The notes under the pieces were generated by a model. It was not told the origin of the DNA, made no database searches, and saw only the letters and a list, made by a program, of their open reading frames with translations. This document shows, piece after piece, positions 8,380 through 16,740 of a stretch of DNA of 36,177 bases. Numbering within the stretch: position 1 is the first letter of the stretch; each line of letters starts with the position of its first letter. This DNA is from a virus, in IMG/VR virus record IMGVR_UViG_3300025133_006513, positions 117,289 through 153,465 of that record; one strand, given 5' to 3'. The translations under genes and the position numbers were made by a program.

Positions 8380-9099
8380 TTGGCCAAGAAGGAAGCAATC
8401 TATATCGGTGCTACGATCGTCGGTGCCGAGGACGCGGACAGCTATTTCGGACCTGTGAAGGTGCCGGGCAGCATGTCCAAGCAAGAGACGATCGACAGAC
8501 ACATCGCCAAGGTTGAGACCGCAAGGGCGGGCCACGCTGGCGCTCAGGCACTAGGCTTCGCTGGAAGTCTGCTGCCAAATGATGATGCGTATGAGAATCA
8601 CGCACACCGACCTATGGTTGGACTACTGGCGTCTGTATCAATCCTCGATAACGAGGGCGTGCAGATCTACCATCAGGCAGAGAAGGGGCAAGTGGCACGC
8701 GGTAAAGTCGCGCTGCCTTTGATCAATTACCTGCAAGAGGCACACCCTAAGCAGTTTGGGGACTCTCTACGTTTTGGCGATGCTGAGCCTAGTACTATCT
8801 TCTTCGGGTTCAACCTGAAGCAGATCTTCAGGATCGCGGCATTCGAGGTGCTTCGGCACAATATGGATAATGCCTACCCTGCTGCTGTGCCAGTGCGGCT
8901 GTGGCATAATCCTGCAGGCGTGTACGATGTCCTGGACGTCTTGCTGTCAGCTAATGACCAGCGGGACCTGGATTTGTACAGCCTGTTACGTTATTTTGAT
9001 GTGAAGGAGAACGCGGAGTCCCTGTCGAAGAACTCCCTGCTGCAGGCTGAAGCAGCTATGCAGCTGGTAAAACGGGCACAACTGGTGCCTCGAGTCTGA
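8380..9099 (+). CDS. hypothetical protein, 239 aa, TTG start
   Basis: Not recognised. The start is a TTG, chosen because a GGAGG site lies six bases upstream and the protein then begins AKKEAIYIGATIVGAED. It looks globular and mixed alpha/beta, with short aromatic-rich strands (TIFFGFNLKQIFRIAAFEVL). A second helical half ends in VKRAQLVPRV. It is followed by a 150-base gap. It may be a virion protein, but no family was recognised. Confidence 0.6.
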   Translation: MAKKEAIYIGATIVGAEDADSYFGPVKVPGSMSKQETIDRHIAKVETARAGHAGAQALGFAGSLLPNDDAYENHAHRPMVGLLASVSILDNEGVQIYHQAEKGQVARGKVALPLINYLQEAHPKQFGDSLRFGDAEPSTIFFGFNLKQIFRIAAFEVLRHNMDNAYPAAVPVRLWHNPAGVYDVLDVLLSANDQRDLDLYSLLRYFDVKENAESLSKNSLLQAEAAMQLVKRAQLVPRV

Positions 9100-9251
9100 T
9101 AGTTAATTCGCGTTCCTAGGCAAACCCGGTTGCCGGACACCCGACGCAACGAAGCCTGGTGGTCTCATAAGCCACCGGACCTGTGAGTTTTTTTGTGGAT
9201 TTCTCACTAGGCGGGTGCAATTCCCTAAGGGTGTCTTTTAAGGAGATTACG
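9100..9251 (+). other. intergenic region with hairpins
   Basis: No gene is seen. A hairpin GGTGG...CCACC at about 9160-9178 carries the loop CTCATAA. A second stem, GTGAG with CTCAC (9183-9211), encloses a T-run; read as RNA this could slow or end transcription of the upstream operon. A strong AGGAG site at 9241-9245 serves the next gene. Confidence 0.4.
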
Positions 9252-9938
9252 ATGGATATCAAGCCACAAGGTAAGCTTTGGATTGATGGGCAAGAACATA
9301 CGCCTGCCCCAATCCAGCGGTCTAAGTTCGCACTCAGCGAGATGGCTGACGACTGGCACTTCTTCAATCATGGTGCCATGTTTGCATACTGTGGTATGGC
9401 TTATCCTGAGGTTGACCCAGTCAGTGATTGGTTCGCCCAGCAAGAGAAGGGCACTGAGGTGCTCATGCAGCCATTTAAGACGCCAGTGTTCGAGGGCCTT
9501 GAGTCCCCGATACACGTGAGCGGGCTGATGTGGAACAACGTAATCTGTGCCGTACGTCATGAAGATTGGCCGTCACTCCTGGGTTTCCTGGGTGGCGTCG
9601 CTACGGTAGACAATGACAAGGAGCTGTTCGCGCAGGTCTTCACGGGAGACATTCAGATTCAAGACCCCGTGTTGGTTGAGCGATACAGCGTTATGCGTCC
9701 CGGGATCCCACGTATCACTGTCACAGTATTCTGTGCTGATACGAACAAGGATCGCTGGGAAGTGGTACCGCCGCACAATGATGCTGCGTTACCTTCGTTC
9801 AGACGAGTACAGCCCCGCCAGGAGCTCGTCGATATGGCGGAGGCTGTGCTGGGTGGTGACGCTTCTGCGTTACAACACAATAACCATCCTTCCATCCGGA
9901 AGGCATTAAACAAGCATGTACAGGAAGGACCAGGATAG
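9252..9938 (+). CDS. hypothetical protein, 228 aa
   Basis: Not recognised. The start is fixed by AGGAG six bases before the ATG. It is rich in Trp, Phe and Tyr (DDWHFFNHGAMFAYCGMAY) and has strand-like stretches in the middle (PRITVTVFCAD), which suits a folded structural protein. The C-terminal 50 residues are helical. The stop overlaps the GTG of the next gene by one base. Confidence 0.6.
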   Translation: MDIKPQGKLWIDGQEHTPAPIQRSKFALSEMADDWHFFNHGAMFAYCGMAYPEVDPVSDWFAQQEKGTEVLMQPFKTPVFEGLESPIHVSGLMWNNVICAVRHEDWPSLLGFLGGVATVDNDKELFAQVFTGDIQIQDPVLVERYSVMRPGIPRITVTVFCADTNKDRWEVVPPHNDAALPSFRRVQPRQELVDMAEAVLGGDASALQHNNHPSIRKALNKHVQEGPG

Positions 9939-10318
9939 TGGATATCACAGTAAGCTTACCCACGGCTATCGAGGGTACTTGGAGTTTGGTGGCTGAGGAC
10001 GGTACCGTGATGGCAAGCAGCGAGAAGCTGCATGGTGCCAAGCTGATCATCCAGCCAATTTTTTATGCTAACGCACAGGTGCAAACCATGGCTCGTGTTG
10101 CTGTTAAAGGCAACAAGGGCAGCGTTAACCGGCAAGCACTGAAAATCAGTGGTAACAAAGGCCTCGTGAAAGTCGAGAACAGTGACGCGGCACCTAAGCC
10201 GATCAGCTGCCCTTTTGACAAGCAGGTCCCTGAAAAGAAAGACAAGGTGAAGAAAGATGAACGAACAGTCGGCATCGGAAGTAACGTCGGCACCAAGCCC
10301 GCAAACGCACAATCCTGA
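9938..10318 (+). CDS. hypothetical protein with Lys-rich tail, 126 aa
   Basis: Not recognised. The first 90 residues look like a small beta-sheet domain (DITVSLPTAIEGTWSLVAEDG). The tail is rich in Lys (PEKKDKVKKDE). GTG start overlapping the previous TAG by one base. The tail region is also read in another frame by the next gene, which overlaps by 62 bases. A small basic-tailed protein of this kind could bind nucleic acid or the virion; no evidence decides. Confidence 0.55.
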   Translation: MDITVSLPTAIEGTWSLVAEDGTVMASSEKLHGAKLIIQPIFYANAQVQTMARVAVKGNKGSVNRQALKISGNKGLVKVENSDAAPKPISCPFDKQVPEKKDKVKKDERTVGIGSNVGTKPANAQS

Positions 10319-10838
10319 TTGTACGCCTGCACAGGCTATCGCGATCACTAAGCGGATGAAGCATGTGTTTGATCTGGCCTACCAGCTCCTTAGCGGAGAT
10401 CAGGTAGGGCAGATCTGGGTTGTGTATGGTGTGGCAGGTGGGCAACCACCTACCGTCGTGACACTCGAAACCAAAGATGATCTGTGTGACTTGATCAGTG
10501 AGTTGCGGGCTAAGCATAATTCGCGAGCCCATGACGGTGATTACTACATCCACATCTTCTTCGGGCAGCGATGGCAGATCCAGAAAGGTCGTGAGTGGCA
10601 GCTCTATGATGGAGCATCGCTTACACCTATCGTCGGTGGTCGTGTTGCTGAGCTCTTGGACGCTACTGGTGGGTTAGGCGATAACGTCGACATGGACGAC
10701 ATCGTCGCTACACCGACAACACCAGCAGAGCCGGAGCCTGTAGATGAGCCGCCCGCAGCTGTCAGTCCTGCGGCGCCTATGCTTGGCGAAGAGCCAGAAG
10801 ATGACGATGATCTCGATGAAGATCCAGAGATCACGTAG
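10257..10838 (+). CDS. hypothetical protein with acidic tail, 193 aa
   Basis: Not recognised. Residues 25-125 are globular, including a helix AIAITKRMKHVFDLAYQLL and strands IWVVYGVAGG and YYIHIFFGQRW. The last 45 residues are Pro-rich then very acidic (EEPEDDDDLDEDPEIT). The ATG has an AAGG-type site upstream but overlaps the previous gene by 62 bases, which is long for this operon; a start further in is possible. A strong terminator follows, so it closes the first operon. Confidence 0.6.
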   Translation: MNEQSASEVTSAPSPQTHNPDCTPAQAIAITKRMKHVFDLAYQLLSGDQVGQIWVVYGVAGGQPPTVVTLETKDDLCDLISELRAKHNSRAHDGDYYIHIFFGQRWQIQKGREWQLYDGASLTPIVGGRVAELLDATGGLGDNVDMDDIVATPTTPAEPEPVDEPPAAVSPAAPMLGEEPEDDDDLDEDPEIT

Positions 10839-10841
10839 CGA

Positions 10842-10880
10842 CTGAACACAGTACGTTAACAAGGCATTATAAGGTGTTGG
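10842..10880 (+). promoter_or_regulatory. conserved promoter-like element, copy 6 (weakest)
   Basis: CTGAACACA is followed 21 nt after its first base by GGCAT and then TATAAGGTG, matching the layout of five better copies at 23083, 26894, 31824, 34284 and 35862. It overlaps the first arm of the terminator at 10871, so either the similarity is partly chance or the operon ends and restarts at one point. Confidence 0.35.
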
Positions 10881-10903
10881 GCTTTTAGCTCAGCACCTTT
10901 TTT
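10871..10903 (+). terminator. rho-independent terminator
   Basis: A 12-bp stem, AAGGTGTTGGGC pairing with GCTCAGCACCTT (two wobbles), with a five-base loop, is followed by a run of T. It closes the operon ending at 10838. Confidence 0.85.
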
Positions 10904-10935
10904 ATTGGCATCCCTCTAACTTAAGGAGAGGAGAT

Positions 10936-11223
10936 ATGTTGCACCTCCCGTTGGATTATCCTCGCGGTTTGGTACAGAAAACTCCACGATTCTCAGCAGA
11001 TGGACAGACAGTGACAGTTACCTACGCGTATGTCTTCCCTGGGTGTCATGATTTGAGTATCCCACTCACGCCGGCACACCGTCCGCGTGAGCGGATGCCC
11101 AGGCTGATGTACCAAAGACTTCGGGATCAGGGGGTCCTGCGATTTAAGCGGGACTACGATGTTGAGCACGGTCAAGGAAAGGCCATGACTCACAAACCTA
11201 CGTTCGCTCTACAAGAGGTTTGA
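10936..11223 (+). CDS. hypothetical protein, 95 aa
   Basis: Not recognised. A strong AGGAGAGGAG site precedes the ATG. The protein starts MLHLPLDYPRGLVQ, is strand-rich in the first half (TVTVTYAYVFPG) and basic in the second (RPRERMPRLMYQRLR), ending in a polar segment. As first gene after a terminator it leads a new transcription unit with the 517-residue protein downstream. Confidence 0.6.
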   Translation: MLHLPLDYPRGLVQKTPRFSADGQTVTVTYAYVFPGCHDLSIPLTPAHRPRERMPRLMYQRLRDQGVLRFKRDYDVEHGQGKAMTHKPTFALQEV

Positions 11224-11228
11224 AACTT

Positions 11229-12782
11229 ATGACGGAAGAAATCAGGACGCTCGTAATTGGTGGTCAGGAGGCCGCCGTACAGGTACGCGAAGCAGCCGTA
11301 GCCCCGGAAGAAACTTCCGTGGCAACATCGGTAGCTCAGTTCGCTGAGCAACTCTTCGTGACCTATAATCAAGGGATCGCATGGCCGAAGGACACGTTCT
11401 TCGGTAAAAGTGGTTCTGAAATTTTACAAGCCATAAGGCTGTTCGCCGAGAAGGTGAACTACGCGAGAGCACAGGCCAAAGAGCCAAGCCTCAACGCACT
11501 CGAACTCGAGACGGTTGTGGAGCAACAAAGTGCATCACTCGCGTTATCGCTGCAGAACCTATGCCGCTGGACTGTATTAGTCAGACTCGGCGTACGTAAG
11601 GTGCAGCGAGACCTACTAGGACTTGTATCAATGCTACCTATGCCCTCCCGGGGCTCGGTCAAGCTCAATCGTCCCGCCGACAGTGTTGGCCGGACACATT
11701 ATGTTGTATCGCACTTATTTGGCGCAAAGTTTCTCTGCCGCGGATATGCGTTACAGTTTAATGATGAGGGTGACTGGACCTTAGGTGGTGCTACCAACAA
11801 CCGCTGGTTCAAAGACCTGTGGCTCACACCGGGCCTGCAGACTATCGACGCACTCACAGCGTCGAAGCGCAAGAAGCTTAGGCCGTCACATCGTAGTGAC
11901 CTATCTAAGCGGGAACAGAAAGCTTTGGCACAGACGGTCACCAATTTCAAAGGTAAGGTCGAAGCCACACGTGCCGCTGCCGGGATCTCAGCAGAGAATT
12001 TCAGTGCAGCACACGGGGCTCGCCTTGACCTTGAGAATAAAGCGATCATGGTCGCTGCGTTGCAATCTGTACGGTCATTATTGGCCCAAGCTATCGTGTA
12101 TCAGGAAGACAAGATACTCGACGGCATTGCAGGCCGCTGTGGTGGAACTAAAGCTGACCTGCTGGACGACCCTAGCATTGCTGGGCGTGAGCAGGACTCA
12201 GTACAGCACCACCTCGCAAGACGCTACGAGGCTTATAAGCACTTCCGTCCTGTTGGGAATCTTGAGATGCCCAAGGGATATATGGTGTTTGCGGAGCATG
12301 GGGTTCCCGACCGAATCCCCGCGGAAAACAGGACTGAGCTGACCGGTGTGTCCGGTGTATGTGTCGGTGCTGATTATCTCGCAACCAGGTATGACGTGGG
12401 CTCGCTTAAACGCAACCCCTCGGCCCTACCTGAGGTCGAAGACCTAACCCCCTTAATCAATGTCTGCGGCGTAACTACGCTTAATGGCAAGCTCATTGAT
12501 GATATGGACCTGGTCGTACGTGGTGAGAGTGAAGAGACACCTGAGGGTGTCGATTACATGCGGTATGACGTAGCCGGGCAACCGTCTGCTGAGATGCCTC
12601 TAGCAGAGTTTCTTCGGAAGACATCGGTACGTTTCATACCGATGGTGGTTAACTTTCAACGACGAAGGCTCAACGCCGAAGACCTACAAGGCACCCGTGA
12701 TGGGTTGTCTTGGGCGGTCTCATTTGACGACGTTAACGAAAGGTTTCGACCATGTCCGAAGAAGAAGAGGCAACCAAAGTAA
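11229..12782 (+). CDS. hypothetical protein, 517 aa
   Basis: Not recognised, despite its size. Residues 50-140 are helical; residues 190-240 hold a Lys/Arg-rich patch (TASKRKKLRPSHRSDLSKRE); the C-terminal third is strand-rich and ends in a basic tail PCPKKKRQPK. No polymerase, nuclease or ATPase motif was found. ATG at 11229 is preferred over a TTG nine bases earlier; an AAGAGG site is present. It precedes two short genes and may be a virion protein or replication accessory factor. Confidence 0.65.
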   Translation: MTEEIRTLVIGGQEAAVQVREAAVAPEETSVATSVAQFAEQLFVTYNQGIAWPKDTFFGKSGSEILQAIRLFAEKVNYARAQAKEPSLNALELETVVEQQSASLALSLQNLCRWTVLVRLGVRKVQRDLLGLVSMLPMPSRGSVKLNRPADSVGRTHYVVSHLFGAKFLCRGYALQFNDEGDWTLGGATNNRWFKDLWLTPGLQTIDALTASKRKKLRPSHRSDLSKREQKALAQTVTNFKGKVEATRAAAGISAENFSAAHGARLDLENKAIMVAALQSVRSLLAQAIVYQEDKILDGIAGRCGGTKADLLDDPSIAGREQDSVQHHLARRYEAYKHFRPVGNLEMPKGYMVFAEHGVPDRIPAENRTELTGVSGVCVGADYLATRYDVGSLKRNPSALPEVEDLTPLINVCGVTTLNGKLIDDMDLVVRGESEETPEGVDYMRYDVAGQPSAEMPLAEFLRKTSVRFIPMVVNFQRRRLNAEDLQGTRDGLSWAVSFDDVNERFRPCPKKKRQPK

Positions 12783-13048
12783 TCGAGTACTTCGGTGACG
12801 AGGATGTCACTGTATGGCTGGAGGAGGCGAATGACGCTGCCCCGGTCATCTTCCCTTTATGGCCTGCTGACTTCCCTAAGTTTGTGCCCGTAGGCATGGA
12901 CTTCGATGGGAATATGCAGGTGGCTTTAACCCGGCGAGCATTACTTGATGCCCGCCACCCCCACGTTCTGTGGTTTTGTCGTATTGACATTGCCGAGTTA
13001 CTCGGTAACACGGACGCCCAGGCGTCTTGGTTTTCACAAGGAGGTTAG
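12752..13048 (+). CDS. hypothetical protein, 98 aa
   Basis: Not recognised. An acidic N-terminus (MSEEEEATKVIEYFGDED) leads into a compact mixed fold with aromatic residues (FPLWPADFPKFVPVGMDF) and a helix near the end (IDIAELLGN). It overlaps the previous gene by 31 bases, with an AAAGG site upstream. Small and acidic, possibly an adaptor or inhibitor; no direct evidence. Confidence 0.6.
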   Translation: MSEEEEATKVIEYFGDEDVTVWLEEANDAAPVIFPLWPADFPKFVPVGMDFDGNMQVALTRRALLDARHPHVLWFCRIDIAELLGNTDAQASWFSQGG

Positions 13049-13052
13049 CTTA

Positions 13053-13235
13053 ATGGAGTCGGACAACGATATAGCTCTCTTAGAGCTTCGCAATCAGCTT
13101 GCTAGTATTATGGATACTAGCCATCCGAACTTCCTGCAGGAAGCACAGCTCGAACACGATATCCTCAAATTCGGGTTAACCGAAGAAGAGGTAGCAGCGA
13201 TCGATCTGTCTAATACCGTCGCGGTTATGGGCTAG
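13053..13235 (+). CDS. small acidic helical protein, 60 aa
   Basis: Not recognised. AAGGAGG at 13038-13044 clearly sets the ATG at 13053. The 60 residues are nearly all helical and acidic (ALLELRNQLASIMDTS; ILKFGLTEEEVAAIDL). A terminator-like hairpin follows at once, making this the last gene of its unit. Confidence 0.65.
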   Translation: MESDNDIALLELRNQLASIMDTSHPNFLQEAQLEHDILKFGLTEEEVAAIDLSNTVAVMG

Positions 13236-13264
13236 AATTTAGAAGCCCACCTAGTTAAACTCAA

Positions 13265-13303
13265 TCCCTGGGGCAGCATCTGCTGCCCTGGGGTTATTTT
13301 TTT
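13265..13303 (+). terminator. probable rho-independent terminator
   Basis: GGGCAGC and GCTGCCC pair around an ATCT loop, followed eight bases later by a run of seven T. The gap between stem and T-run is longer than usual, but flanking CCCTGGGG bases can extend the structure. Confidence 0.65.
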
Positions 13304-13347
13304 AGCTCTTGTTGGCGGCAGTGCTGTCACGATAGACTGGGAGCCTA

Positions 13348-14394
13348 ATGGCTGAGTTCAATCAAACACATCTGGGTGGAGCGCCGACACCTGATGCTTA
13401 TTCTGCATTGGCGCGTGAGCAGCACATAGGCAAAGGGTCTACGAGGGCTGTCGCTCTGCCATCAAATATGCCAGGCTTCGTGGTAGGCCGCTCCACATTA
13501 CAAGGGGCACCACCAGACTGGGATTCAAAGCATGTGGCAAATATCATCAATATCGATCCAGACGTAGCTGGCGAAGGCTTCACGCTCGACATGTCAACAA
13601 TCTCAGCAGATGCGTTCAATATGGCCGCACACGATGCTGAGCTTGGACGAGCACTGTCGATCGACGACCTTCGCGATAAGGCGTCTTCTGTTTACAGACA
13701 ATTGGCACAGGTAGATCCGCCACCGGCGGCACCGCAAGGAGTAGCGATTATGCAAGAAGGTACAATACCAGGGCTCAGTATGCCGTCCACACCCCCAGGA
13801 GCGTCCCCACTCGTACCTGCTGCCGTGGCTCCAATGCCGACGGTAGCTAACCCTGTCGGGGCGGTGAAGGCAGCGTCGTTCGCACAGCCGGCTGTCACAC
13901 AGCCAGTTGCCCCACAACCTATGGCCCATTCAGGCGTCCCTGTCCAACCGACAGTTACAGCCCCTATGACGCCACAGCAGCCCGCACCGTCGTTATTTGA
14001 GCAGTTAACCCCGCAGCCAGCGAGGCCAGCCCCGCGTATACCTACGCATGACACCACAGCAGCAGCTGGAGGTCCGCCAACATACCGACTGACCTTCGAG
14101 ATCCAGGACTTCCCGGTGAGCATCGAAGCGTGGTATCACGACGTTATTCGTAACGATCAAGTGTTGGTGCTGATCTATGACACACGCTGCGTCGGGTATC
14201 CGCGTACGCAATTGCAACCAACAGACAAAGACATCGCTGTCCACATCGATGGCAGCGATCAGATTTACGTTGTGCAGGACCCTTCGATCAACTTCACGGT
14301 GGATAGTCAGGAGTTCCAGGTTCTGCTTATCAAGAGTACAGCACCGTTCGGCGGTGCACCTGAATTACCTGCTGGCGACGCTACCACATTGTAA
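13348..14394 (+). CDS. Pro/Ala-rich probable virion protein, 348 aa
   Basis: Not assigned to a family. Residues 1-120 are mixed; residues 125-245 are a long disordered linker dominated by Pro, Ala, Gln, Thr and Val (for example PAVTQPVAPQPMAHSGVPVQ); residues 250-330 form a strand-rich domain (YRLTFEIQDFPVSIEAWYHD). A folded C-terminal domain on a long Pro/Ala linker, two genes upstream of the portal, suggests a structural or assembly protein. GGGAG lies about six bases before the ATG. The stop codon is enclosed in an 8-bp stem (CTACCACA with TGTGGTAG, about 14382-14410). Confidence 0.65.
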   Translation: MAEFNQTHLGGAPTPDAYSALAREQHIGKGSTRAVALPSNMPGFVVGRSTLQGAPPDWDSKHVANIINIDPDVAGEGFTLDMSTISADAFNMAAHDAELGRALSIDDLRDKASSVYRQLAQVDPPPAAPQGVAIMQEGTIPGLSMPSTPPGASPLVPAAVAPMPTVANPVGAVKAASFAQPAVTQPVAPQPMAHSGVPVQPTVTAPMTPQQPAPSLFEQLTPQPARPAPRIPTHDTTAAAGGPPTYRLTFEIQDFPVSIEAWYHDVIRNDQVLVLIYDTRCVGYPRTQLQPTDKDIAVHIDGSDQIYVVQDPSINFTVDSQEFQVLLIKSTAPFGGAPELPAGDATTL

Positions 14395-14479
14395 TCACAG
14401 CTGTGGTAGCTAGGAGATCCCTGGTATCATGGACATCTACTTAAACGATCAACAATTAGAAGACGTAAGGAGATTTGCA

Positions 14480-14662
14480 ATGGAAAAGCAAGCCGTTGTT
14501 CGCCCAGGTGTAACGCCTGACCTCGAACCCAAACCGCCCTGCTGCGGTAAATGTGGCTGTGATGCAGACGAGAAGCAAGCGTCTATTGCAGACCAACAAG
14601 CAGAAACCAAGCGATTGGTTTCGCAGGATGCCGTTAGTCGCCTCGCCGAAGACGCTGAATAA
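14480..14662 (+). CDS. small Cys-cluster protein, 60 aa
   Basis: Not recognised. Four cysteines lie close together (PPCCGKCGCDAD), enough for one metal site, followed by a polar helix. AAGGAG seven bases before the ATG at 14480 favours this start; an in-frame ATG at 14429 with a more distant GGAG would give 77 residues. The upstream reading would use AGG AGA as adjacent codons, which is more easily explained as a ribosome site. It lies 19 bases before the portal gene. Confidence 0.6.
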   Translation: MEKQAVVRPGVTPDLEPKPPCCGKCGCDADEKQASIADQQAETKRLVSQDAVSRLAEDAE

Positions 14663-14681
14663 AGACTAAGGACGGGTATCC

Positions 14682-16697
14682 ATGTCGTACTTAATGCCTG
14701 ATTTTACTGGCGGTAATCGCGGTGCACAGAATGTTGAGCCCTTTCCGGACCCATTCTGCGACTACGCGTCGACCGCCATGCCTTCGTCACTGCAGAATGC
14801 TCACCGGTGGTGTGAATACATCATGCTGGCAAACGGGGTCTATCGCTCAGCGATCGATCGCGTCATTGCCTACTTCATCACCGAGATTGAGATAGAGGGT
14901 ACCGATCGTGAGGGGAAAGAGAAGTATCTCGACTACCTGAATAACACGCTGGGTATCTTCCACATTCTGCAGCAGGTGGCCCTGGACTACGTCACGTATG
15001 GCAACTTCTTTGCCTCAGTGGTCCTGCCCTTCCGTCGTAACCTCTCATGCCCTAAGTGTGGCTTTGAGGCACCGCTGCGGCGTATCCACGACAATCCCAA
15101 GTTCAGCTACTCGTGGAACAACTCGGAGTTTCATGCTTCGTGCCCGTTCTGCCAGTACAGCGGGAAGTGGACGCACATCGATCGACGGTCGCATGAAGAA
15201 GACGATATCGTGGTCAAGCGATGGAGCCCCCACGAGATGGAGCTGATCTGGGATCCTTACACGGATCAGGTTGGCCACATCTGGCGTATTCCTCAGCATT
15301 ACAAGTCGTACATCAACAAGGGCACGCTCTTCCACCTGGAACGAGCTCCCTGGGAAATCATCCAAGCTGTTAAGAATGGTACACACATCGAGTTCAACAG
15401 CGATGTGATCTACCACGGCAAGGAAGATACGCTTGCTGGCGTGTTGAACAAAGGGTGGGGTGTTAGTCGGATCCTGACGAACTTCCGTCAGGCTTGGTAT
15501 CTCCAAGTGTTGCATCGCTACAACGAGGCAATTGGTCTTGATTACATCATCCCGTTTCGTGTGATAACTCCCGAGCCGCGACCGGGCGGGGCTGGCGGTG
15601 GCGGAGAGGCGACAGATCCTCTCTTCACCGCCGACCTCGGCGGCTTCTCTGGTCAAGTCAACTCAATGCTACGTAAGCGTCGACAAGACCCAACCATGTG
15701 GTTCACACTGCCGTTTCCCCTCAGATACCAGTCGTTGGGCGCTGAAGCCAGTCAGATGGCTCCCCACGAACTCATGACCAACGCACTCGATACACTATTG
15801 TCAGCTGTTGGTATCCCCGTACAGTTCTACAAAGGTGATTTGACTGTACAGGCCGCGCCTGCCGCTCTGCGGCTCATGGAGAGCCACTGGAGTCACCTCA
15901 CGCATGTCTTGAACAACTTCCTGCAATGGCTCTGTAACAAGATCAGCATCGCCCTATCCTGGGATGATGTGATTGTTAAGCTCGCCAAGCCGAGCCACGC
16001 AGATGACCTCAACCGTCAGCTGGCTAAGCTCCAATTGATGATGGGTCAGCAGATCTCGCAGACAACAGGGCTCAAGAGTGTTGGGCTCAAGTTCGAAGAC
16101 GAACAGACCAAGATGCTCGACGAGCAGAAGTATGTCGCAGAGGAAAGCCAAAAAGCCCAGGAGGAGGTCGAGGCCTCCGGTTTGGGCGACCAAATGGCCG
16201 GCGGTGCCGCGGGTGGTATGCCACCTGGCGGAGACCCAGCGGCGATGGGAGGGATGCCTGGACCCGGAGCTGGAGGTCAGGTGCCACCCGCGCAGCCAGG
16301 CGCTGCAGGTGCGGCTGCTGCACCACCCGCGGGTGGTGGAGATCCACTGGCAGGTGCTATGCAGCCTATGGACCCTGTCCAAGCTGTATTGGCTCAAATC
16401 CCAATGGGTTCAGAGATGGGGATGACCCCGCAAGACCTCGAGACTATCGCGCAGACTGTAGCTCAATCGATCTACGGTATGCAAGGTGGCCAAAGAGCGT
16501 CAGCACTCCGGCAGCTTAAACAGAAGAACCCTACCGTACACTCGCTGGTTAAAAGCCTGCTGGAGGATATGGATTCACAGTCCGAGGCCCGGGGTCGCGA
16601 GATGGGACAACAAGAGGCTGGGATGGCCCAGCAGCAGTCAATGGCCCAACCACCGGCACCGCCAATGGGCGGCGGCGGTATGGGCGCACCAATGTAA
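14682..16697 (+). CDS. phage portal protein with zinc-finger insertion
   Basis: Probable portal, the dodecameric ring at the capsid vertex through which DNA passes. The pattern fits large-phage portals: an N-terminal region with RWCEYIMLANGVYRSAIDRVI, a YGNFFASVVLPF segment, and a wing/stem region around RQAWYLQVLHRYNEAIGLDY. Residues 123-157 insert a four-cysteine finger, CPKC and CPFC, 27 residues apart. The C-terminal 165 residues (about 505-671) are rich in Gly, Pro, Met and Gln and probably disordered. Length (671) is long for a portal because of this tail. AAGGA lies nine bases upstream. No terminase or capsid gene is seen beside it. Confidence 0.78.
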   Translation: MSYLMPDFTGGNRGAQNVEPFPDPFCDYASTAMPSSLQNAHRWCEYIMLANGVYRSAIDRVIAYFITEIEIEGTDREGKEKYLDYLNNTLGIFHILQQVALDYVTYGNFFASVVLPFRRNLSCPKCGFEAPLRRIHDNPKFSYSWNNSEFHASCPFCQYSGKWTHIDRRSHEEDDIVVKRWSPHEMELIWDPYTDQVGHIWRIPQHYKSYINKGTLFHLERAPWEIIQAVKNGTHIEFNSDVIYHGKEDTLAGVLNKGWGVSRILTNFRQAWYLQVLHRYNEAIGLDYIIPFRVITPEPRPGGAGGGGEATDPLFTADLGGFSGQVNSMLRKRRQDPTMWFTLPFPLRYQSLGAEASQMAPHELMTNALDTLLSAVGIPVQFYKGDLTVQAAPAALRLMESHWSHLTHVLNNFLQWLCNKISIALSWDDVIVKLAKPSHADDLNRQLAKLQLMMGQQISQTTGLKSVGLKFEDEQTKMLDEQKYVAEESQKAQEEVEASGLGDQMAGGAAGGMPPGGDPAAMGGMPGPGAGGQVPPAQPGAAGAAAAPPAGGGDPLAGAMQPMDPVQAVLAQIPMGSEMGMTPQDLETIAQTVAQSIYGMQGGQRASALRQLKQKNPTVHSLVKSLLEDMDSQSEARGREMGQQEAGMAQQQSMAQPPAPPMGGGGMGAPM

Positions 16698-16740
16698 TCG
16701 AGGCCAAGGATGCGCACCGACGACGCAGGGAACAGGCCTA

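Noticed and set aside
9110-9215. tRNA-Met
   Set aside because: A hairpin with loop CTCATAA follows AGCCTGGT, as in initiator tRNA, but no acceptor stem or T-arm can be drawn.
15045-15656. Minus-strand open frame inside the portal gene
   Set aside because: The plus strand encodes clear portal motifs here; no ribosome site for the minus frame.
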